Source: Streptomyces sp. TLI_105
Lineage (GTDB): Bacteria; Actinomycetota; Actinomycetes; Streptomycetales; Streptomycetaceae
DNA: 64,000 nt
Reading direction: 5' to 3'
NCBI RefSeq assembly: GCF_900105415.1
Contig: NZ_FNSM01000001.1
Location: 1,178,001 to 1,242,000, forward strand
The position numbers and the translations under genes are program-made. Positions 17,268 to 26,714 of the stretch are shown here, piece after piece. Under the pieces are notes generated by a model that ran no database searches, had not been told where the DNA came from, and saw only the letters and a list, made by a program, of their open reading frames with translations. Position 1 is the stretch's first letter, and each line of letters begins with the position of its first letter.

Positions 17268-17726
17268 ATGAGCGACGAATTCGAGGACATGGGACCGGTG
17301 GACTATCTGGTCATCGAGTTCCCCGGCAACCGCATGACGGGCAAGGGGCTGCCCATGCTCCTCGACCTGGTAGACAGAGGCATCGTCCGCATTCTCGATC
17401 TCGCGTTCGTCCGGAAGGACACCGACGGCAGTGTGGTCGGCATGGAACTTCGGGACCTCGACGCCGACGGCGAGTTGGACCTGTCCGTGTTCGAGGGTTC
17501 CTCATCCGGGCTCCTCGGACAGGACGACTTCGACGAGGCGGGGGCGGCCCTCGAGCCGGGCAATTCCGCCGGCATCCTCGTCTACGAGAACCTCTGGGCC
17601 GCCCCCCTCGCGCGGGAACTGCGGCGCGGCGGCGCGCAGCTCGTGGCCGGCGGGCGCATCCCCGTGCAGGCCCTGCTGGCCTCGCTGGACACCGGGGAGG
17701 AAGCCGGCGGCAGCGCCGCTGCCTGA
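17268..17726 (+). CDS. DUF6325 family protein
   Basis: 152 aa acidic cytoplasmic protein. It opens with MGPVDYLVIEFPGN, followed by MTGKGLPMLLDLVDRGIVRILDLAFVRKD in two stretches; this is the pattern of the DUF6325 family, which resembles the DUF1269-type membrane-associated stress proteins. A Gly-rich segment (GNSAGILVYENLWAAPLAREL) follows. The function is unknown. The ATG at 17268 follows a weak GGAGTG; the ORF continues upstream but without a good ribosome-binding site. It sits 69 bases before a SHOCT-domain gene on the same strand, a pairing that recurs in actinobacteria. Confidence 0.8.
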   Translation: MSDEFEDMGPVDYLVIEFPGNRMTGKGLPMLLDLVDRGIVRILDLAFVRKDTDGSVVGMELRDLDADGELDLSVFEGSSSGLLGQDDFDEAGAALEPGNSAGILVYENLWAAPLARELRRGGAQLVAGGRIPVQALLASLDTGEEAGGSAAA

Positions 17727-17795
17727 CGCCGGCGGACGACCGTCTCGGGTGACCGAGAAGGCCGACCCACTCGAAAGCGGTCAAGGAGGACCGAC

Positions 17796-18080
17796 ATGCC
17801 AGGGCTTCTCAGAGGTGTGGCACGCACCGCGGTGGTGGCCGGGACGGCGACCGCCGTCTCCAACAGGGTCTCGCGACGTCAGGCGGGCCGTTGGGCCCAA
17901 CAGGACACGGCGGCGGCCGAACAGTACGCACCGCCACCGCCACAGGCCGCGCCTCCCGCACCGGCCGACGACATGAGCAGCAAGATCGACCAGCTCAAGG
18001 AACTCGGAAAACTGAAGGAACAAGGCGTACTGACCGAGGAGGAGTTCGCGGTTCAGAAGAGCCGGATCCTCGGCTCCTGA
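17796..18080 (+). CDS. SHOCT-domain protein
   Basis: 94 aa. An excellent AAGGAGGA precedes the ATG. The N-terminus is a short hydrophobic Ala/Val/Thr segment (RGVARTAVVAGTATAVSNRV), a Pro/Ala linker follows, and residues 60-92 form a SHOCT domain (IDQLKELGKLKEQGVLTEEE, then FAVQKSRIL). SHOCT helices mediate oligomerisation or protein interaction. With the DUF6325 gene just upstream it probably forms a two-gene unit, and a membrane-associated stress or scaffold role is a guess. Confidence 0.85.
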   Translation: MPGLLRGVARTAVVAGTATAVSNRVSRRQAGRWAQQDTAAAEQYAPPPPQAAPPAPADDMSSKIDQLKELGKLKEQGVLTEEEFAVQKSRILGS

Positions 18081-18113
18081 CCGCCGGCGCGAGCGTCCCC
18101 CGCCCCGAGCGGC

Positions 18114-19550
18114 TCACGGTTGCCGGGGCGAGGGACGGCGCGGTCGACCGCTCGGAAGCTCGCTGAAGGCAGGGATGCGAGGGCCCTGCGGCAGGAGCTC
18201 GGTGACGACGAAGGACAGGACGACGGCCAGCACCACCAGGGCCACCGTCTCGACGTTGCCCAGCAGGAGAACGACCAGGATCACACTGCTCACGGGCAGC
18301 CGCAGGGCGGCGGTCACCGAGGCGGCCATGCCGACCGCCATCGCCGGCACAAGGCCCAGGCCCGGCAGCGGGGCCAGCAGGACTCCGGTCGCCCCGCCCA
18401 GGAACAGGGCGGGGAAGACGGGGCCGCCGCGAAGGCCGCCCAGACACAGCGTGTACGCGAGCCCCTTGAAGACCAGCACCGCGACGAGGGCGCCCACCGA
18501 CCACGCGTGGGGATCCCGCGCCAGGTCGGACAGCGTGGCCTCGCCGGACAGAGCCGCCTCCGCCGGCGAGCGACCGGTGGTGACGGCGTAGAGCGTGACG
18601 CAGACCGCCGCGCCCGTCGCGCAGAGGACGGTGTTCCGTACGATCCGGCTCACCACGAAGCGCGCCGCGAACCGGCCGCCCACGAGGGTCCCGTGGACGA
18701 CGAACGCGACAGCGGGCGCCACCACGAGCACCCACAGCACATCCGCCACGTCGAGCGGTGGCGGCTCGGGCAGACCGATGTCCAGGCTTCCCGTCTCCAG
18801 TCCCGTCCAGTGGACGAACCCGGTGAAGATCAGCGCTCCCACGCCGCTGGACAGCAGGGCCGGAAGGATCACCGCGAACAGCTGGGGTCCGCCCACCCCG
18901 GCCACCTCCATGAGCAGCACGGCGCCGACCACCGGGTTCCCGAAGAGCGCGGAAATGGCCGCCGCCGCCCCTGCGGCGCCGAGCAGCGCCGTGCTCGCCT
19001 GCGCCTGCGGTGCCCGGGCCAGGCCGGCGAAGAACAGCGCCAGCCCCCCTCCGAGGGCGATCAACGGTGCCTCGGGCCCCAGGACGGCGCCCAGCGGAAG
19101 ACCGGCCACCGCGGTGAGGACGACACCGGGCAGCGCCGCCTTCGAGACCCCTTCCGCATGGAGCCCGCCCGCCGGAACGTGCCCGCCCCGGCCGGGAAGG
19201 CGTGCGACCACCAGACCGACGACGAGGCCGGCGACCGGCAGCAGGGCGAGCCCCCACCACCAGGGAGCCTGCTTCCAGCCCAGGTCCCTGGGCCAGTCCG
19301 TCCAGACGAGCTGCTCGAGCTCGTGCAGCATCACGAGGAACCAGAAGGCGACGAGCGCCACCGGAACGCCGATCAGCCCGGAGAACACCAGACCCTTGCG
19401 GTATTCGGGTCGCCGCAGCATGGTCCGCAGCAGGTCGGCTTCCTGGGGCTGGCTTCCCGGAGCGTCCGCCGAGGGGGGCTGCGGTGGGGTTCCGGCGATG
19501 GGGTCCTCCTCGGCTCGGCACCACCCCAGGAGGCCAGGTCGGTGAGGCAC
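18114..19550 (-). CDS. ClC-family chloride channel/transporter-like protein
   Basis: About 478 aa with 10-12 membrane helices. ClC selectivity motifs are present in altered form: GRGGHVP in place of GSGIP, GPEAPLIALG in place of GREGP (the gating Glu is kept), and GGPVFPALFLG for the GxFxP loop. The tyrosine of the third selectivity segment is not obvious. It probably moves chloride or another anion across the membrane. The start is uncertain: GTG at 19550 was chosen without a good ribosome-binding site; ATG at 19421 is an alternative; a strong GAGGAGG at about 19510 is followed only by an ATC codon. Convergent with the SHOCT gene. Confidence 0.82.
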   Translation of the reverse strand: MPHRPGLLGWCRAEEDPIAGTPPQPPSADAPGSQPQEADLLRTMLRRPEYRKGLVFSGLIGVPVALVAFWFLVMLHELEQLVWTDWPRDLGWKQAPWWWGLALLPVAGLVVGLVVARLPGRGGHVPAGGLHAEGVSKAALPGVVLTAVAGLPLGAVLGPEAPLIALGGGLALFFAGLARAPQAQASTALLGAAGAAAAISALFGNPVVGAVLLMEVAGVGGPQLFAVILPALLSSGVGALIFTGFVHWTGLETGSLDIGLPEPPPLDVADVLWVLVVAPAVAFVVHGTLVGGRFAARFVVSRIVRNTVLCATGAAVCVTLYAVTTGRSPAEAALSGEATLSDLARDPHAWSVGALVAVLVFKGLAYTLCLGGLRGGPVFPALFLGGATGVLLAPLPGLGLVPAMAVGMAASVTAALRLPVSSVILVVLLLGNVETVALVVLAVVLSFVVTELLPQGPRIPAFSELPSGRPRRPSPRQP

Positions 19551-19656
19551 GGGTGGCGATAGCGGCGCATATGCGGGCGTATATACCGTGCGGGCGGCAC
19601 GGTTATGCGCGTGCGCATCGATTCCGCGTCGCGACAGCCCCGGAGGGGTCTCCCCG

Positions 19657-19675
19657 GCCGGGACCGGTTCCCGGC
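19657..19675 (-). terminator. Hairpin downstream of the PII gene
   Basis: GCCGGGA-n5-TCCCGGC, a perfect 7-bp stem, 13 bases past the PII stop. It is short but suitably placed to end the amtB-PII transcript. A second small hairpin (19586-19602, CCGTGC-n5-GCACGG) lies further on. Confidence 0.5.
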
Positions 19676-19687
19676 GCGGCCCGTACG

Positions 19688-21358
<1,671 letters not shown>

Positions 21359-21390
21359 CTACGGTTTGGGGAAGAGCCTCATGGCGGCGC

Positions 21391-21428
21391 ATTTCGCGAT
21401 GCGTACACGGAAGTTTCCGCCGTGTTTC
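21391..21428 (-). promoter_or_regulatory. Candidate GlnR box upstream of amtB
   Basis: On the - strand the order is GAAAC (21428-21424), six bases, GAAAC (21417-21413), six bases, GTACG (21406-21402), six bases, GAAAT (21395-21391). The streptomycete GlnR consensus is gTnAC-n6-GaAAC-n6-gTnAC-n6-GaAAC, so the 11-bp phasing is exact and most positions match. It ends about 45 bases upstream of the amtB start, the right place for a nitrogen-responsive promoter. Confidence 0.6.
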
Positions 21429-21550
21429 GCATGGCGCGGATATTGCCGAACCCTCACGTCGCACCCCGCTCCGCCCTGGGGGTCCCCGGACGGAGTCCGG
21501 GGAGGGACGACCGCCCGCGACGGGCGGAGGCGGGCCACGACGGGCAGCGG

Positions 21551-22609
21551 TTAGCGGAAGCGCGCGGGCGGCAGGACGCCCTGGGCTCGTAGGCCGGCCG
21601 CGACCAGCGTCGCGTACTCCGCGGCCCCCCGTGCCGACGTGTGGGTGTTGTCCCGCTTCTCCGCCGTCAGGTACAGCCCCTTCGACACCTCGGGCCCCAG
21701 CTCCTCGACCCGCGCCTTCGTGAGGGCGGTGAGGTCGATCAGCGGGGTGCCGAGCGAGCCGGCGAGGGCGCGGATCTCGGCGGGGTGGTCGACGCCGAGG
21801 CCGTTGACGAGCAGGGCGGTGCCGTTGTTCAGGGTGCCGTCGGCGTTGAACCAGCGGCGGACGACGGGCGTGACGAGGACCGGTTCGCCGCCCCTCGCCC
21901 GTACCCGCTCGACAAGAACCGTGAGGTTGGCCCGGTAGGTGGCCGCGTCGGTCTGCTTGTCGTTGTGGGCGAGCTGGATCAGGACGGGGTCGCCGGGCCG
22001 GATCTCCGCCTCGACCCGGTCGAAGAGCGCCGGGTTCGCCAGGAAGGTGCCGGTGCTCTCGCCGGAGTCGGCGTGGTTGGCGACGGCGACGCCCCGCGCG
22101 AGGTGGACGGGCAGCATCTGACCCCAGCCGGCGTACGGATCGGCCGGCTGGTCGCAGACGGTCGAGTCCCCGACCAGGAAGAGGCGCCGGGCGGCGGGGG
22201 CCGGGGTGATCCGGAGCGAGGTCACGCGCGGCGCGGACCCGCCGAGGACGAGGTCGAGGCCCGGGCTGCCGGCGGCTCCGGTGGGCTCGCCCTCCGGCTC
22301 GCGGACGTCCACGGTGAAGGAACGCCGGAGCCGCTCCCCCGCTCCGGTGGCGGTCTCGGCGAGCAGGGCCCGCCGGGTCTCGCCGGTGACGGCGGTCGCG
22401 CCGGCGGCCCGGCCGCCGAGGGTCACGGTCACGTCGTACGTACCGGGGGCCACGTCGAAGTGGCAGGCGAGCGTCCCGGTGTCCGTGGGGGCGCAGTGGT
22501 CGAGGCCCCGGCCGAAGGAGCCGTCCGCGTGGGCGGCGGGTGCGGCGGGTGCGGCGGCGAGCGTCCCGAGCAGGGTCGCCGCCGCGGCGAGGAGTGCGGT
22601 CGTGCGCAT
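21551..22609 (-). CDS. Secreted rhamnogalacturonan acetylesterase (CE12-like) with N-terminal beta domain
   Basis: 352 aa. A Sec signal peptide (MRTTALLAAAATLLGTLAAA ... AHA) is followed by a small beta-rich domain (CHFDVAPGTYDVTVTLGG) up to about residue 135, and then the SGNH hydrolase core: LFLVGDSTVCD with Ser149, NHADSGES, LAHNDKQ and DNTHTSARGA carrying the Asp/His pair. This matches two-domain CE12 esterases, such as those next to rhamnogalacturonan lyases. It lies 17 bases after the PL26-like gene and is surely cotranscribed. The stop is TAA at 21553-21551. It is distinct from, and larger than, the first island's esterase at 6434-7240. Confidence 0.85.
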   Translation of the reverse strand: MRTTALLAAAATLLGTLAAAPAAPAAHADGSFGRGLDHCAPTDTGTLACHFDVAPGTYDVTVTLGGRAAGATAVTGETRRALLAETATGAGERLRRSFTVDVREPEGEPTGAAGSPGLDLVLGGSAPRVTSLRITPAPAARRLFLVGDSTVCDQPADPYAGWGQMLPVHLARGVAVANHADSGESTGTFLANPALFDRVEAEIRPGDPVLIQLAHNDKQTDAATYRANLTVLVERVRARGGEPVLVTPVVRRWFNADGTLNNGTALLVNGLGVDHPAEIRALAGSLGTPLIDLTALTKARVEELGPEVSKGLYLTAEKRDNTHTSARGAAEYATLVAAGLRAQGVLPPARFR

Positions 22610-22626
22610 CGTGGTCCTCTCGGTGC

Positions 22627-25359
22627 TCACTGGGGAAGGTGGTCGCCGACGAGGGCGAGGTTCTGGATGGCGGCGAGGCCGAACAGGGCGGTGGTGTTGG
22701 TGCTGATCCACAGGTGTTCGTAGCCGGGTTCGAGGGCGGCGGAGCCCTGGACGGGGGTCTTGTCCCAGACCATGGCCGCCGTGTAGCCGTCGCTCTTGTC
22801 GAACTTGGCCCAGGCCCGCTGGGCGAGCTTGGTGTCGTTCGACCGGGCGGCGGCGTAGGCGTCCAGGCGCGAGTGGCCCTGGAAGAGGAGCAGGGTGCCG
22901 AAGTTCTGCCCGTAGCGGGCGGCCTGTTCGGTCTTGGTGGCGTTGAAGTAGCGGCAGTAGTCCAGCCAGGCGCTCTCGAAGGCGGGTATGTCGATGAGGT
23001 CGATGAGCTCGGCGCACATCTCGACCAGGCCGAACATGGCGGAGAGGTGGGAGACGCCGACGACGGGCTTGTCGGCGATCGCGAAGCGGCCGGTGTCGAG
23101 GTCGTAGAGGCCGGTGCCCTGGACGAAGCCGTTGGGCTGGGCGGCGATCGTCTCCATGGTGGAGCGGAGCCGGGCCTCGGCCTTGGCGGCCTTGGGTCCG
23201 CCGCGCTCCCACTCGGTGAGCCAGGCGGCGGCGAGGCCGCTCCAGTCGGTGCCGAAGCCGACGGAGAGGGCGTGCCGGTCGGGGGTGTAGGGCTCGGTGC
23301 GGATCTTGCGGATGGGGTCGAGGACGAGGAAGGTCTCGTCGGAGTCGACCTGGTCGTGCATGAGGTCGCCGACGCGTTCGTCGGCGGTGAGGAAGTAGTA
23401 CGGGCGGCGGTAGACGGCGGTGGAGATGCGCTGCTGCTTGGCGCTGTCGGCGAAGTGCTGGACGCCGTGGCGGGTGCCGAGGCCGGCCCACTTGCCGAGG
23501 TGGTAGACGTCGACCTCGCCGGTGTGGCGGGTCATGGCCTCGGCGAAGCGGAAGACGTCGGCGCGGCCGGAGCGCAGGTAGGCGTACCAGAGCCAGAGGT
23601 CGGGCGAGAGTTCGGAGTTGTCCCAGGCGTAGCCGCCGACGTCGTACCGCCACTGGTGCCGGTCCTCGTCGTAGGTGTGCATGATGTCGCCGTAGTCCCA
23701 GAAGCCGTACCAACGGCGTTGCTCGGCCTGGTCCTTGTAGTAGGTGAAGAGGTAGTCGAGGTGGTCCTCGATCCTCGCCTTCGCCGGGGTGGAGCGGTCG
23801 ACCGGTGAGAACAGTCCGCCGAACACCCGGGCACGGACGAGGTCCTCGGGGCTCGCGGCGAGCTGCGGCGGGGTGCGGACGGCGGCCGCCTGGGCGACGA
23901 GCGTGGCGGCGGTGGGGGTGGCGGCGTTGGCCCAGAACATCAGCTCGCTGGTGCGGGCGATGCCGTAGGGAGTGCCGAAGCCGGGCTCGTGGTCCTCGTA
24001 GGTGATGTTGAGGCCTTCGAGCTGCTCGGGGTACGTGTCCTGGCCCATGCCGTCGTGGTAGAAGCGCAGGTCCATGGGCTGGGCCTCGGGCGACCAGAGC
24101 CAGAGGGTGACCTCGGCGGCGTCGCCGGCCGCGCCCCGGATGTCGAGCTGGGCGGGGTGCTTCTGCCAGAAGTCCCGCAGGCCGAAGGAGAGTCCGCCGG
24201 TCACCCCGCCGACGTAGCCGAAGCCGCCGGCGCGGCGGCCGCCACCGGCCGCGATCCAGCCGTGGCCGGGCCTGGTGCGCTTGCGGAGGGTGAAGCCGTC
24301 GGCGGAGAGCTGGGCGAGGGTGTAGTCGCCCCAGGTGGGGACGTACTGCATGCGGGTGGTGACGCGCTGGTCCCAGGTGGCGGGGTCGGGCAGCTTCTCG
24401 CCCCTGACCTGCGCCGTGCGGACGGCGGCGCCGGGGTCGCGGCGCAGGCCGGTGACGCCCTGGACGGCCTCGGTGAGGAATCCGGCGCCCTCGCCGGCGA
24501 TGCGGACGTGCCGGTCGTGGGCGGCGTCGCGCATGGGGACGGTGAAGCGGACGCCGATGCCGCGGATGAAGTCTTTGTTCTGGTCGCCGTCGTACGTGAT
24601 GGTGTGGACCATACGGAACGACTCGGAGCCCGCGTAGAAGTACAGCCGCACGGAGAACGGCAGCCAACTGCGACTGCCCTTGCGGTGCTTGCCGTCGATC
24701 CGCACCACGGCCCGGACGGGACCGGTCTGTTCGACGGTGGCGCCCGAGATCTCGCCGTCGAACCGCTCCCACTTGGCGTTGCCGTGGTCGCCGTCGTCGA
24801 GGTCGCCCTGCCGGAGGAGGACGAGGCGGCCGTCGGTGGCGATCTTCACGCCGTCGCGGGTGACGGACTCGACGAGCTTCCCGCCGTCCTTGGAGACGAC
24901 GGCCCGGACGGTGCCGGTGTCGACGGTGATCCGCCGGTCGGTCTCGGTGACGGACACGGTCTTCGCGCCGGTCACGGGGGCCCCGGGGCCCAGGGTGAAC
25001 CGCTCGGCCCCCGCCGCCTCGGGGCCGACGGCGTGCGCGGTCCACTTGAGGGAACCGTCGGGCCAACGGGCGGTCGTCCAGGTCTGTACGGGGACGGGGG
25101 CGCCGTCGGCGGTGGTCAGCGCGAACGTCCGGTCGGCGGGGTGGACGCCCTTGGGCCAGGCGACGCCGAAGGTCGACCCGGCGGCCGCTCCGAGCCCGCC
25201 GGGCTCCAGCCAGGTGACGGTCGCGGGCCGCTCGGCCGCCGGAACCTCGGCGGCCCCGGCGGCCCGCGCGTCCCCGCGCCCGAGGACCCGACTGAACTGG
25301 GCGGAGGCGCCTGCGAGGGCGGCGGCCTTGAGGAGGGAACGACGGGGAAGGGGGGACAT
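22627..25359 (-). CDS. Secreted exo-rhamnogalacturonan lyase-like protein (PL26/PcRGLX family)
   Basis: 910 aa. The start follows AAAGGAG. A Tat signal peptide is clear (RRSLLKAAALAGASA). The mature protein matches the PL26-type exo-lyase layout: an N-terminal beta domain (VTWLEPGGLGAAAGSTFGV), a beta-sandwich with SVRLYFYAGSESFRMVHTIT and FWQKHPAQLDI, and a large alpha/alpha-barrel (WYGFWDYGDIMHTYDEDRH, WYAYLRSGRADVFRF, GHSRLDAYAAAR). These enzymes release unsaturated disaccharides from rhamnogalacturonan-I chain ends. Expressed with the CE12 esterase downstream; 770 bases with repeats separate it from the upstream importer operon. Confidence 0.78.
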   Translation of the reverse strand: MSPLPRRSLLKAAALAGASAQFSRVLGRGDARAAGAAEVPAAERPATVTWLEPGGLGAAAGSTFGVAWPKGVHPADRTFALTTADGAPVPVQTWTTARWPDGSLKWTAHAVGPEAAGAERFTLGPGAPVTGAKTVSVTETDRRITVDTGTVRAVVSKDGGKLVESVTRDGVKIATDGRLVLLRQGDLDDGDHGNAKWERFDGEISGATVEQTGPVRAVVRIDGKHRKGSRSWLPFSVRLYFYAGSESFRMVHTITYDGDQNKDFIRGIGVRFTVPMRDAAHDRHVRIAGEGAGFLTEAVQGVTGLRRDPGAAVRTAQVRGEKLPDPATWDQRVTTRMQYVPTWGDYTLAQLSADGFTLRKRTRPGHGWIAAGGGRRAGGFGYVGGVTGGLSFGLRDFWQKHPAQLDIRGAAGDAAEVTLWLWSPEAQPMDLRFYHDGMGQDTYPEQLEGLNITYEDHEPGFGTPYGIARTSELMFWANAATPTAATLVAQAAAVRTPPQLAASPEDLVRARVFGGLFSPVDRSTPAKARIEDHLDYLFTYYKDQAEQRRWYGFWDYGDIMHTYDEDRHQWRYDVGGYAWDNSELSPDLWLWYAYLRSGRADVFRFAEAMTRHTGEVDVYHLGKWAGLGTRHGVQHFADSAKQQRISTAVYRRPYYFLTADERVGDLMHDQVDSDETFLVLDPIRKIRTEPYTPDRHALSVGFGTDWSGLAAAWLTEWERGGPKAAKAEARLRSTMETIAAQPNGFVQGTGLYDLDTGRFAIADKPVVGVSHLSAMFGLVEMCAELIDLIDIPAFESAWLDYCRYFNATKTEQAARYGQNFGTLLLFQGHSRLDAYAAARSNDTKLAQRAWAKFDKSDGYTAAMVWDKTPVQGSAALEPGYEHLWISTNTTALFGLAAIQNLALVGDHLPQ

Positions 25360-25591
25360 GGGGCTCCTTTCGGGGACATGCGTGGGGCATGCCTGCGGAA
25401 GTGGAAGGTGCGGGGGCCTCGGCCGGCTGGGCCGTGGCGCTACGGAACGACGGGCGGGACCCGGCCCCGAAGCCCTGGGCCGCAGCCCGACGCGCGCTGT
25501 GCGGGGCGCGCGCCCGGCGGGGCGGTGTCCTGGCGCGCCCGCCGTGTGGGCTGCGCCCGCTGGCCGGTGCCCCTCCCACCGCCCACCGCCG

Positions 25592-25632
25592 TGTGGGCAA
25601 TCGTCCCGCTGGGGCGGGACGGGTGGGCACAC
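25592..25632 (-). repeat. Inverted copy of the 48-bp repeat unit
   Basis: TGTGGGCAATCGTCCCGCTG followed by GGGCGGGACGGGTGGGCACA is the reverse complement form of the core (GCGGAACGANTGCCCACA) found in the array at 25817-26050. It can itself fold through TCCCGC/GCGGGA-type arms. Its separation from the array shows the unit is a dispersed element, not only a tandem one. Confidence 0.7.
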
Positions 25633-25816
25633 GGGACGGCGCCCCTTAGCGGCGCCTCCGCGTTCCGAGCCTGGACCCGCACCACGTGTGCGCCGTACCT
25701 GTCGGTGCGGGTTCAGGCTCGGGAGCCTCGGGCGCCGGCAAGGGCGCCGTTCCGTTGTGCCCACCCTCCCCCAAGCTCTCGGCTTCGCTCGAGCAGGGGG
25801 GACCCCCTCGCCCCAG

Positions 25817-26050
25817 CGGAACGCATGCCCACAACGGGGGGCGCGGGGGTGGGCACCGCCCCGGCGGAACGCATGCCCACAACGGGGGGCGGGGGGGTGG
25901 GCACCGCCCCAGCGGAACGACTGCCCACAACGGGGGTGCGGGGGTGGGCACCGCCCCGGCGGGCGCGCCCGCAACGGGGGCGGTGGGCACCGTCCCGGCG
26001 GAACGACTGCCCACAGCGGGGCGAGCGGGGGTGGGCGGGCACCGCCCCGG
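25817..26050 (+). repeat. Array of five degenerate ~48-bp repeats
   Basis: Units start at about 25817, 25865, 25913, 25960 and 25999. The core is CGGAACGCATGCCCACAACG, then a run of G, then GGGTGGGCACCGCCCCGG. Units 1-3 differ at only a few bases (GCATG versus GACTG), unit 4 has an internal deletion, unit 5 carries small insertions, and a decayed sixth unit may follow to 26085. The units abut without spacers, so this is not a CRISPR array. Confidence 0.85.
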
Positions 26051-26129
26051 TGGAGGAGACGCCCCCAGTGGGCGGCGGGGGCCGCCCGAGGGCCCGGCGC
26101 GACGGGAGGGGCCGCGGCCCCGGAGGGGG

Positions 26130-26714
26130 TCAGGTGGTCGTCGTGGGCATCGCCCCCCGGTGTTCCGCCGCCGAGGTCGAGGCGACCAGGATGCCGAGGG
26201 CCGGCAGGGCCAGGGGGGCGGAGAGCCAGGCCGACGCGGCGATCACCGCCAGGCCGCAGACGACGAGGAGCGAACCCGCCGGGTCGCGCAGCGCCCGGCG
26301 GGCGGCGGGGCCGAGCAGGGCCCGCCAGCGCAGCCCCGGGCGCCACGCCGTCGCCGCCCGCAGGACGGTGACCGTGAGCCAGAGCGCCGCGAGGATCGCC
26401 ACGGCGCCCGTCGCCCGTCCGCCCGGCACGGGCAGCGCCCGTACGAGCGTCACGTCGGCGGCCGTCAGGGCGAACGCCGCCACGCAACCGAGGCCCGTCG
26501 CCCAGCCCCCGCCCCGCAGCGCCGCGCGCAGGTCGGCGGTGAAGTGCCGCAGGCCGGCGTCCTCGCCGCCCGTCCAGCGCCGCAGGTGCGCCGCGCCGGC
26601 CGCGAGCGCCGCCGGGAGGGTGACCAGCGGCAGCGCGGCGACGGCGATCCACACGCCCGCCAACAGGCTCTCGGCGAAGACCGCGAAGCGGGCGAGGAGG
26701 CGTTCCCGTCTCAT
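26130..26714 (-). CDS. YesL-like (DUF624) membrane protein
   Basis: 194 aa with about five hydrophobic segments (FAVFAESLLAGVWIAVAALP, LVTLPAALAAGAAHL, GWATGLGCVAAFALT and others). The N-terminal pattern, with LPLVTLPAALAAGAAHL, resembles the DUF624/YesL family. In Bacillus subtilis yesL sits in the rhamnogalacturonan-use cluster next to the yesOPQ importer, and here the gene is likewise the last gene after an importer in a rhamnogalacturonan island. Function is unknown. The ATG overlaps the permease stop (ATGA). The family call rests on context plus general layout. Confidence 0.68.
   Translation of the reverse strand: MRRERLLARFAVFAESLLAGVWIAVAALPLVTLPAALAAGAAHLRRWTGGEDAGLRHFTADLRAALRGGGWATGLGCVAAFALTAADVTLVRALPVPGGRATGAVAILAALWLTVTVLRAATAWRPGLRWRALLGPAARRALRDPAGSLLVVCGLAVIAASAWLSAPLALPALGILVASTSAAEHRGAMPTTTT

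Larger units (their letters stand above)
25360..26129. other. 770-base gene-free gap with repeats
   Basis: Lies between the YesL-like gene and the PL26-like gene, both on the - strand. It contains the AAAGGAG of the PL26 gene at its left edge, an inverted repeat unit at 25592-25632, a stem-loop at 25768-25801 (CCCCC/GGGGG and GCTC/GAGC arms), and a 48-bp repeat array at 25817-26050. Several frames are open only because of composition and I call no gene here. Confidence 0.7.

Noticed and set aside
21551..25630. A 1359-residue open frame on the - strand spanning the CE12 and PL26-like genes
   Set aside because: Only its last 352 codons (CE12) look like protein. The rest is Arg/Pro/Gly-rich, which is the out-of-frame shadow of the PL26-like gene.
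25646..26014. An open frame on the - strand with a 16-residue repeat (PPLWACVPPGRCPP)
   Set aside because: It is a translation of the 48-bp DNA repeat (48 = 3 x 16). No ribosome-binding site or domain is seen, and several frames are open by composition.
25817..26050. Possible CRISPR array
   Set aside because: Units abut or overlap with no unique spacers, the units vary, and no cas genes are present.
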